Assembly (NCBI RefSeq): GCF_011043735.1
Contig: NZ_JAAKGV010000012.1
Location: forward strand, 62,001-126,000
Direction: 5' to 3'
Origin: Methylobacterium sp. DB0501
GTDB taxonomy: Bacteria; Pseudomonadota; Alphaproteobacteria; Rhizobiales; Beijerinckiaceae
DNA length: 64,000 nucleotides
Shown: one piece after another, positions 52,804-59,492 of the stretch
Layout of the letters: each line of letters starts with the position of its first letter
Position numbering within the stretch: position 1 is the first letter of the stretch
Notes under the pieces: model-generated
What the model saw: the letters and a program-made list of their open reading frames with translations, nothing else
What the model was told of the DNA's origin: nothing
Database searches by the model: none
Program-made: the position numbers and the translations under genes

Positions 52804-54686
52804 GCCGAGGCCTCCACGGGCTTGGGGCCCGGCATGCGGCCGCGCAGGGCCTCGGCGGCGCCGGCCAGCCCCCGCGGGAAGGCGAGCACCGTCGCGATGA
52901 TCGCCATCCCCAGCAGCAGGCGCCAGAACTCGGTCAGCGGCATCACCGCGTCCTTCAGCGCGTGGAAGAAGGCAGCGCCGACGAGCGGGCCCATCACGGT
53001 CTGGATGCCGCCGACCAGAACCATCACCAGGAAGTCGATCGAGAGCGGGATGCCGGTCAGCGTCGGGTCGATCGAACCCTTCATGAAGGCGTAGAGCCCA
53101 CCGGCGAGCCCGGCCGCGGCGCCCGCAAGGGTGAAGGCGAGCCAGCGATGGGTGCGCACGTCGAGGCCGATCGCCTCCGCCCGCGTGGCGGAATCGCGCG
53201 CCGCCCGCAACGTGTAGCCGAAGGGCGCGTAGATCACCCGGCGCAAGAGGACGATTGCGCCGAGCGACAGGGCGGCGACGAGGTAGAAGTAGGTGGTGCG
53301 GCCCGAGGCCCAGGCCGAGGGCCAGACCCCGACGACGCCGTTGTCGCCCCCCGTCACCTCGACCCACTGGAAGCAGATCGCGTAGACGATCTGCCCGAAG
53401 GCCAGCGTCAGCATCGCGAGGTAGATGCCCGATAGCCGGACGATGAAATAGCCGAACAGGGCTGCGCCGAGTCCCGCGGCGAGCGGCGCCGCCAGCAGTG
53501 CCAGTTCCATCGGCGCCTTGAACGGCCCGGTGACGAGAAGCCCCGCCGCATAGGCGCCGAGGCCGAAATAGGCCGCGTGCCCGAACGAGACGAGGCCGCC
53601 GACCCCGACCAGGAATTGCAGCGAGAAGGCGGCGAGCGCGAAGATCAGGATCTCGGTCGCGACCTTCACCTTGTAGGCGTCGCCGATAAGCGGCACCGCC
53701 AGGAGCGCGACGATCGCGAGCCCCGCGAGTGCGGCTTCCGCCGGGCGGAAGCGGCGCAGACCCGGGATGCCCTCCGGCGGCATCACCCGGCCCGAGCCGG
53801 CGTCCGGCCGGCCGAACAGACCCCAGGGCTTGACCACCAGCACCACCGCCATCAGGGCGAAGACCAGGACCAGCGTCACCTTCGGGAAGATCAGGATGCC
53901 GAAGGCCTGGAGCTGGCCGATGATCAGCGCGGCCACGAAGGCGCCCGGCACCGAGCCCATGCCGCCGATCACCGTGACCACGAAGGCGTCGGTGATGACC
54001 GAGAGGTCCATGTGGGCGTTGGCGGGGATGCGCGGGATCTGAAGCGCGCCGCCGAGCCCCGCGAGGCTGGCGCCGAGGAACAGCGTCAGGGTGAAGAGCC
54101 GCGCCTGGTTGACCCCGAGCGCGCCGACCATCTCGCGATCCTGGGTCGCGGCCCGGATCAGCACCCCGAAGCGGGTGCGGTGCATGAGGAGCCAGAGGAG
54201 ACCCAGCACCAGGGGGCCGACCGCGATCAGCACCAGCTCGTAGGCCGGAAAGCGCTGCCCCAGGATCTCGACGCCGTGGCGGAGCGACGGCGCGCGCGGG
54301 CCGGCGATGTCGACCGGTCCCCAGATCTTGAGCACCAGGTCCTCGACGATCAGCACGACGCCGAAGGTGGCGAGCAGCTGGAACAGCTCCGGCACGCGGT
54401 AGATGCGGCGGAGCAGCAGTACCTCGACGGCGACGCCGACGACACCGACGAGGAGGGCGGAGAGCAGCACCCCGAGGAAGAACGCGGCCGGCGAGTAGGA
54501 GAGGTCGAGGAGTCGCGGCACGATCGTGACCGCGATGTACGCCCCCAGCATGTAGAACGAGCCGTGGGCGAAGTTCACGATCCGGGTGACGCCGAACACG
54601 ATCGTCAGCCCGGAGGCGATCACGAACAGCGACGAGGCGCTGGCGAGCCCGGACAGTGCCTGGAGGACGAGGAAGGACGGGTCCAT
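52800..54686 (-). CDS. Fused LivH-LivM ABC permease
   Basis: 628 residues, about twice a single permease. Residues 1-285 match LivH (SGLTIVFGVTRIVNFAHGSFYMLGAY; GALGVNQARLFTLTLFLGASLAGLGG). A Pro/Gly-rich linker (about 285-315) leads to a LivM half (LVGVGGLVSFGHAAYFGLGAYAAGLLV; AIGLDVRTHRWLAFTLAGAAAGLAGGLYAF). Both halves thus sit in one chain, making the membrane channel a single polypeptide. Such fusions occur but separate genes are the norm. It starts 31 bp after the binding-protein stop codon. Confidence 0.9.
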   Translation of the reverse strand: MDPSFLVLQALSGLASASSLFVIASGLTIVFGVTRIVNFAHGSFYMLGAYIAVTIVPRLLDLSYSPAAFFLGVLLSALLVGVVGVAVEVLLLRRIYRVPELFQLLATFGVVLIVEDLVLKIWGPVDIAGPRAPSLRHGVEILGQRFPAYELVLIAVGPLVLGLLWLLMHRTRFGVLIRAATQDREMVGALGVNQARLFTLTLFLGASLAGLGGALQIPRIPANAHMDLSVITDAFVVTVIGGMGSVPGAFVAALIIGQLQAFGILIFPKVTLVLVFALMAVVLVVKPWGLFGRPDAGSGRVMPPEGIPGLRRFRPAEAALAGLAIVALLAVPLIGDAYKVKVATEILIFALAAFSLQFLVGVGGLVSFGHAAYFGLGAYAAGLLVTGPFKAPMELALLAAPLAAGLGAALFGYFIVRLSGIYLAMLTLAFGQIVYAICFQWVEVTGGDNGVVGVWPSAWASGRTTYFYLVAALSLGAIVLLRRVIYAPFGYTLRAARDSATRAEAIGLDVRTHRWLAFTLAGAAAGLAGGLYAFMKGSIDPTLTGIPLSIDFLVMVLVGGIQTVMGPLVGAAFFHALKDAVMPLTEFWRLLLGMAIIATVLAFPRGLAGAAEALRGRMPGPKPVEASA

Positions 54687-54717
54687 GGGGCCTTTCGCTC
54701 CGGCGCGTGTCGGGAGA

Positions 54718-56010
54718 TCAGGCCTTGCGGGCCGCCTTCACCTCGGCCTCGGGGAACATGTAGTTCGCCCCGTCGGCGTAGCGCACATTCTTCATCGTGC
54801 CCTGGCGGCCGTTCAGCGCCGTCTCGCCGATCCAGGCGCCGAGCGTCGACTGATGGTCGAGCGCCCGCATCGTCACCGGGCCGGCGATGGTCTGCGAGGT
54901 CAGGCCTTCCAGCGCCGCGATCATCGCCTCGGTCTCGGTCGAGCCGGCCTTCTCCAGCATGTCGCGGATCATGCCGACGACGACGTAGCCGAGGAGCGAG
55001 CCGAGGCGCGGCGTGTCGTTGAACCGGGCCCGGTAGGCGGTCACGAACTCCTTGTGGCCGTTGGTGTCGATGGTCTCCCAGGGATAGCCGGTGGTGACCC
55101 AGCCCTCCGGCGTCTCGTCGCCGAGCGGGATCATGTATTCCGGCTCGCCGGTGAGCAGGCTCGCGACGGTGCGCTTCTCGAACAGGCCGCGGGTGTTGCC
55201 CTCGCGCACGAAGGCCGTGAGGTCGGCGCCGAACAGCACGTTGAACAGGCCGTCGGCCTTCATCTGCGACAGGGCGCCGACGGTGGCGCCGGCATCGACC
55301 TTGCCCAAAGCCGGGAATTGCTCGCCCACCACCTCGAAGCCCGGCACGGCGGCAGCCATCAGGCGCTTGAAGTTGGCGGCGGCCGACTGGCCGTACTCGT
55401 AGTTCGGCGCCACGATCGCCCAGCGCTTGACGCCGCGGTCCTTCACCGCCTCCACCAGCATGCGGGTCTGCATGTAGGTGTTGGGTCGCACCCGGAAGGT
55501 GTACCGGTTGCCGCTGCCCATGGTGAGCGCGTCGGTCAGCGGCTCGGTGGCGAGGAACAGGGCCTTGCGCTGGTTGGCGAAATCCGCCACCGCGAGGCCC
55601 ACGTTGGACAGGAAGGTGCCGCACAGGAAGGCGACGTTCTCGCGCGTCAGCAGCTCCTCGGCGACACGGGTCGCGTCGCCCGGCGTCGAGCCGTCGTCGC
55701 GAAACACGATCTCGATCGGGCGGCCGCCGAGCGCCTTGATGCCGCCGGCCTTGTTGACGGTATCCTGGGCAAGCTGCATGGCATTGCGGTAGGGTACCGC
55801 GAAGGCGGCCATGCGCCCGTAGGAATTCAGCTCGCCGATCCGGATCGGCCCCGTTCCCTGTCCAGCGCCCTGAGCCGGCGCCCGGGACGCCGCGAGGCTC
55901 AAGGGGGCGGCAGCGAGGCCGCCGAGAACCGTGCGGCGCGACGGAGGCAGCAACGTCCCGTTGCGGGTCGACATCTCATCGCGGGTCGACGTCTCGTCGC
56001 GGGTCGACAT
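54718..56010 (-). CDS. Periplasmic binding protein of the ABC transporter (Tat-exported)
   Basis: 430 residues, type 1 periplasmic-binding fold of the LivJ/amide-binding kind (IRIGELNSYGRMAAFAVPYRNAMQLAQDTVNKAGGI; VAFLCGTFLSNVGLAVADFANQ). The leader has a twin-arginine motif, SRRTVLGG (Arg25-Arg26), and then a hydrophobic run ending at ASRAPAQ. ATG 56010 has GGAGG nine bases upstream. The first 18 codons are three copies of an 18-bp unit. The operator-like repeat at 56064-56081 precedes it. It delivers the pathway substrate to the LivHM-type permease. Confidence 0.9.
   Translation of the reverse strand: MSTRDETSTRDEMSTRNGTLLPPSRRTVLGGLAAAPLSLAASRAPAQGAGQGTGPIRIGELNSYGRMAAFAVPYRNAMQLAQDTVNKAGGIKALGGRPIEIVFRDDGSTPGDATRVAEELLTRENVAFLCGTFLSNVGLAVADFANQRKALFLATEPLTDALTMGSGNRYTFRVRPNTYMQTRMLVEAVKDRGVKRWAIVAPNYEYGQSAAANFKRLMAAAVPGFEVVGEQFPALGKVDAGATVGALSQMKADGLFNVLFGADLTAFVREGNTRGLFEKRTVASLLTGEPEYMIPLGDETPEGWVTTGYPWETIDTNGHKEFVTAYRARFNDTPRLGSLLGYVVVGMIRDMLEKAGSTETEAMIAALEGLTSQTIAGPVTMRALDHQSTLGAWIGETALNGRQGTMKNVRYADGANYMFPEAEVKAARKA
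55957..56010 (-). repeat. Three 18-bp direct repeats at the binding-protein start
   Basis: Units 56010-55993, 55992-55975 and 55974-55957 encode MSTRDE, TSTRDE and MSTRNG. The first and third carry ATG, the second ACG. Loss or gain of one unit keeps the frame and either leaves a start codon or supplies a new one. Confidence 0.9.
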
Positions 56011-56063
56011 GGCGAGAACCTCCGTCCGGTCCCGGCGCGACTCTGAGCCGCCGGAATGCAGTT

Positions 56064-56081
56064 TCGTTCGTCTACGAACGA
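56064..56081 (-). promoter_or_regulatory. Inverted-repeat operator of the transporter operon
   Basis: TCGTTCGT-CT-ACGAACGA on the plus strand is a perfect 8-bp inverted repeat with two central bases. It lies 53 bp before the binding-protein start. It matches the site before hyuA (51016-51033) at 15 of 18 positions, giving the shared pattern YCGTTCGTAGRCGAAYGA on the minus strand. Confidence 0.72.
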
Positions 56082-56266
56082 TAGAGATCCACGATACTTG
56101 CCTCGTGCCGGGACGCAAGGGTCAAGTCTGCGGAAAATCCGGGCGGCGTCTGTCGCACGAGCGTGCAATCGCGCGCCCGTCGGAGCATTGTCCGGCGACG
56201 TGGATGCCGGTTCGCCGCTGGTAATGCCGCACAATCGAGAACCCAGGCAAAAACCCGGGGTAGCGT

Positions 56267-56285
56267 CCGGTCGTAACGCGACCGG
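56267..56285 (-). terminator. Hairpin after the 45-residue gene
   Basis: CCGGTCG and CGACCGG form a perfect 7-bp stem with a five-base loop. On the minus strand, GGGTTTTTGCC follows about ten bases later. It may end transcription of the short gene that stops at 56310. Confidence 0.4.
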
Positions 56286-56309
56286 GCACGGCCCCAAGGC
56301 ATTCCGGGT

Positions 56310-56447
56310 CTAGAAGCCGGCCTCGCGGGCGAGCCAGGCGTCGAGGGCGCGCTCGCGCTCGGCCTCGATCATCGCGGCGATCCAGGCCGCCTGCTCGATG
56401 CGCGCGGTCTCGCCCGCATCCTCGTCGCGATCGGGTGAGTGCTGCAT
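56310..56447 (-). CDS. Small hypothetical protein, 45 residues
   Basis: MQHSPDRDEDAGETARIEQA starts a short, acidic, strongly helical protein ending AWLAREAGF. No family was recognised. The frame stays open far upstream, but that part overlaps other features and lacks coding character. The gene may encode a small regulatory or structural peptide; it could also be a chance open frame. Confidence 0.4.
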   Translation of the reverse strand: MQHSPDRDEDAGETARIEQAAWIAAMIEAERERALDAWLAREAGF

Positions 56448-56606
56448 CGCGCGTCTCCGTTCCTCGTCGCCGTCGATGGTCGTCGTCGAGAACAAAATAG
56501 GAACATGTGCGATGGGCGGCAAGGGACGCGATGTGTGGAAAGTGGGGACCTTGGCCGGACCGCCGCGCGTTGCCGCCTCACGACACCTCGGAGAAGGACA
56601 CAAGCC

Positions 56607-56873
56607 ATGCGTTCGACCCTGCTCGCCCTCGCCGCCACCGTCGCGATGACGGGCGCCGCCCTGGCCCAGACCGGCGTTCCCGGCTCGGCCGAGAACAACA
56701 TGAACAATCCCGGCAGCGTGAAGAGCAACGCCGAGAAGGGCATGCCCGAGCGCGGCATGACCACCGGCACGGTGATGCCGGCCGCGCCCGGCGCCACCAC
56801 CCGCACCGACGACCTGCCGAGCCACAGCGGCGGCAACGCCGCGGCGACGAGCCCGGCCAACCGGGCCCGCTGA
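56607..56873 (+). CDS. Small secreted protein, unknown function
   Basis: 88 residues. The signal peptide MRSTLLALAATVAMTGAALA is followed by a cleavage site before QTG. The mature part is polar and low-complexity, rich in Gly, Asn, Ser and Thr, with no cysteine. ATG 56607 follows GGAGAAGGA. Similar short exported proteins are common in Methylobacterium; none has a known role. It stands alone between minus-strand genes. Confidence 0.7.
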   Translation: MRSTLLALAATVAMTGAALAQTGVPGSAENNMNNPGSVKSNAEKGMPERGMTTGTVMPAAPGATTRTDDLPSHSGGNAAATSPANRAR

Positions 56874-57019
56874 GCGGACTTGCGTCGGTAGAGCAACGCT
56901 TCGTCCGCTCAGACCCTTGTTCGTCGCAGGATCGGCAACCGATTTTGCAAAATCCACTTGGATTAGCGCCCGATCGCGTTGCCATCGAACGCTGCTCTGG
57001 ATCTTCGATCTTGCCGCAT

Positions 57020-57072
57020 CGTCCGCGACGAACCGGTTTCCGCTTCGTTGGAAAATGCTCTCAGAGCATCCG
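57020..57072. repeat. REP-like palindromic intergenic element
   Basis: The stretch contains CGACGAACCGGTTTCC, then a near-complementary CGTTGGAAAATGCTCT. It ends in the perfect hairpin ATGCTCT-C-AGAGCAT (57055-57069). The AACCGGTTTCC core is typical of intergenic repeats in Hyphomicrobiales. It lies upstream of the 57115 stop codon. Confidence 0.5.
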
Positions 57073-57114
57073 GAGCGACGGGGTGCATCCCGCCCCGTTC
57101 CCTCGCTCGGGCTC

Positions 57115-58155
57115 TCAAGCCCGGGCGAGGGCCAACGACCCGTCATCCATCGCGATGAAGCGGATGCCGCCCCGGCGCAGGGCCGCCACCGCCTTGTGGC
57201 GGGATTCGTCGATCTTCCCCTCGGCATCGTCCTCGAGGCGCCGCACCGTCGAGAGCGACAGGCCGCTCGCCGCGGCAAGCGCCGCCATGGACCAGTCGAG
57301 CATTGCCCGCGCCGCCCGCAGGTGCCGCGCCCGCACGCCCTGTTCGAGGGCCCGGCGCACCCGGCCGTCCTCCGGCGCTCCGCTCGCGTGGACCGGCTCC
57401 CCGGACTCGTGGACCGGGTACTTCATCCCCGCCCGGCCGATGTAGCGCCCCGCCCCGTCCCAGAGCGGAATCCCGATGATGCGGAAACGCCAGACCTCGC
57501 CGGTGGCCAAGCGCTCGCGCGAGGTCCCCTGGAACCGCACCTGCGGGTCATGGACGCTCATGGCCCGGTCGCGGAACGCCGCGCGCTCCTCGGGCAGGAC
57601 CATGATGAACGGATCCGTGTTGATCTCGTGCAGGGGCAGGCCGTGCACCCGCGCCACCTCGGCGGGAAAGTCGTGGAGGCGGTCCGCGCTCACCGCGTAG
57701 GTCGAGGTATAGGTGCTCAGGTAGAGGGCGTGGCGCCGGCGCTGCTCGGCCGCCTGCATCCGCCGCAACCGTTCCTGCTCGGTGACGTCGAGGACGATCC
57801 CGCTCACCGCGAGCGGCCGGCCCTCCGGCGAGACGCGCAGCTCGGACAGGATCGACACATGGCGCAGCTCGCCGCTCGGACGGATCAGCCGGACGACGGC
57901 CGTCGGCGGTACGTAGCCCTGCACGACCTCGCCCGGGCTCGCCAGCCTCATCCGGTCCTCGGGATGCAGCAGGTCGACGAGCAGGTCGTAGCTCGCCGTT
58001 CCGCCGGACGGATTCAGCCCGAGGAGCCGAAACAGGCCGGGTGACCAACGCTGCTCGCCGGAGGCGAAGGACCAGCTCCAGAATCCGGCAAATCCACATT
58101 CCTCGATCAGATGCAGGAAGGTCGCGGAGCAGGACTTCAGGTCGGCGGCATTCAT
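57115..58155 (-). CDS. PAS-domain protein with C-terminal HTH, paralogue 1
   Basis: 346 residues from ATG 58155. A first PAS domain (about 15-130: FWSWSFASGEQRWSPGLFRLLGL, then VVRLIRPSGELRHVSILSELRVSPEGRPLAVSGIVLDVT) is of the PAS_3 type. A second PAS-like region follows (about 150-260). The C-terminal 60 residues look like an XRE-type helix-turn-helix: LRAARAMLDWSMAALAAASGLSLSTVRRLE, then ALRRGGIRFIAMDDGS. It probably senses a small molecule or redox state and binds DNA. It is a tandem paralogue of the next gene. Confidence 0.75.
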   Translation of the reverse strand: MNAADLKSCSATFLHLIEECGFAGFWSWSFASGEQRWSPGLFRLLGLNPSGGTASYDLLVDLLHPEDRMRLASPGEVVQGYVPPTAVVRLIRPSGELRHVSILSELRVSPEGRPLAVSGIVLDVTEQERLRRMQAAEQRRRHALYLSTYTSTYAVSADRLHDFPAEVARVHGLPLHEINTDPFIMVLPEERAAFRDRAMSVHDPQVRFQGTSRERLATGEVWRFRIIGIPLWDGAGRYIGRAGMKYPVHESGEPVHASGAPEDGRVRRALEQGVRARHLRAARAMLDWSMAALAAASGLSLSTVRRLEDDAEGKIDESRHKAVAALRRGGIRFIAMDDGSLALARA

Positions 58156-58326
58156 GCGTGAGACGTTCGGAACGATCGATTCATCCGGGACGGTCGATCC
58201 CGCCCCCTCCCTAGACCATTCGGCCCGGCCCGCGAGCCGTCCCGGCTGCATCTCACGGTTAGGACGAGCCACGAATCCGCGATCGTCGTCGCGCGCAGGG
58301 CGGTCGGGGCGGCTCGACTTCGCCGT

Positions 58327-59367
58327 TCACATCTTCGCCACGGCGATCGAGCCGTCCTCCATGGCGATGAAGCGGATCCCGGCCTTGCGCAGGGCATCCA
58401 CCGCCTTGTGGCGGGAGCGGGAGCCCTGGCCCTCCGCCTCCTCCTCCAGGCGCCGCACCGTCGAGAGCGACAGGCCGCCCGCTTCGGCCAGCGTCGACAT
58501 CGACCACGCGAGCAGGCCGCGCGCCGCGCGCAGGTGCTGGCCCCGCACCGATTGCTCGAGGCCGAGCCGCACGCCGTTATCCGCGAAGGCGCCGATCGCG
58601 GTTCCGGGCACGCCGGAGGCGTGGATCGGATACTTCATCCCGGCCCATCCGACGTAATCCCCGGTGCTGCTCCAGACCGGGACGCCGAGGAGGCGGAACC
58701 GGACGAGCTCGCCGCTGGCGAGGCGCTCGCGCGAGATCGCCTGGAAATGCAAGCGGCGGTCATGGCGCTCCCAGCCGCGGTCACGCAGGGCGGCGCGCTC
58801 ATCCGGCACGACCATGAGGAACGGATCGACCTGAAGCTCGTCCTGGGACAGGCCGTGGACCTGCGCCACCTCGGCGGGAAATTCGTGGACGAGGTCCGGG
58901 CCGACGAAGAACGAGGCCGTGTAGGAGGTCAGGTAGAGCGCCTGGCGTCGGCGCTCGTCGGCGAGCTGCAGCTGCCGCAGTCGCTCGCGGTCGGTGACGT
59001 CGAGGGCGACCCCGTTCACCGCGAGGGGCCGGCCCTCCGGGGAAACGTGCAGCTCGGACAGGACCGAGAGGGTGCGCATCTCGCCGGAGGGCCGGATCAC
59101 CCGCACGATCGCCTGCGGCAGGACAACCCCCTGCGCGACCATGCCCGGAGAGGCCATCTGCGCCTGGTCTTCCGGATGCACGAGGTCGAGGAAGAGACCG
59201 TAGGAGGGGGGGGCCAGGTCCGACCTGAGCCCGAGGAGCCGGAAGAGACCCGGCGACCAGCGTTGCTCGCCCGATTCGAACGACCAGTGCCAGCTCCCTG
59301 CGAAGCCGCACTCCTCGACCGTATACATCAAATTGTTTGAGAATATATTCCGGGTCGCAGAATCCAT
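58327..59367 (-). CDS. PAS-domain protein with C-terminal HTH, paralogue 2
   Basis: 346 residues, the same length and domain order as its neighbour at 57115. Shared blocks include the PAS start (SGEQRWSPGLFRLLGL), VSPEGRPLAV, HEFPAEVAQVHGLS-type loop, GMKYPIHASG and the HTH (LRAARGLLAWSMSTLAEAGGLSLSTVRRLE). The basic end GIRFIAMEDGSIAV is typical of XRE-like regulators in this genus. The two genes arose by tandem duplication and have diverged mostly in the first 60 residues and the 120-160 region. The start ATG is at 59367 in an A/T-richer context. Confidence 0.75.
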   Translation of the reverse strand: MDSATRNIFSNNLMYTVEECGFAGSWHWSFESGEQRWSPGLFRLLGLRSDLAPPSYGLFLDLVHPEDQAQMASPGMVAQGVVLPQAIVRVIRPSGEMRTLSVLSELHVSPEGRPLAVNGVALDVTDRERLRQLQLADERRRQALYLTSYTASFFVGPDLVHEFPAEVAQVHGLSQDELQVDPFLMVVPDERAALRDRGWERHDRRLHFQAISRERLASGELVRFRLLGVPVWSSTGDYVGWAGMKYPIHASGVPGTAIGAFADNGVRLGLEQSVRGQHLRAARGLLAWSMSTLAEAGGLSLSTVRRLEEEAEGQGSRSRHKAVDALRKAGIRFIAMEDGSIAVAKM

Positions 59368-59462
59368 ACGCGCGACGATCGACCTTTTGAGTTGCGACGT
59401 CCGACCTTATGAGATTTCGTCGTCGGCTCAAGGCACCCGTTAGTCGATCTCACCGTTAGAGG

Positions 59463-59485
59463 GGCCGCTCCCGCGGGGAGCGGCC
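59463..59485 (-). terminator. GC-rich hairpin after the HerA-type gene
   Basis: GGCCGCTCCC (59463-59472) pairs perfectly with GGGAGCGGCC (59476-59485) around a three-base loop. It lies eight bases past the stop codon of the translocase gene. No T-run follows, so it may act as a terminator with Rho or as an RNA-stabilising hairpin. Confidence 0.6.
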
Positions 59486-59492
59486 GGAGCGA

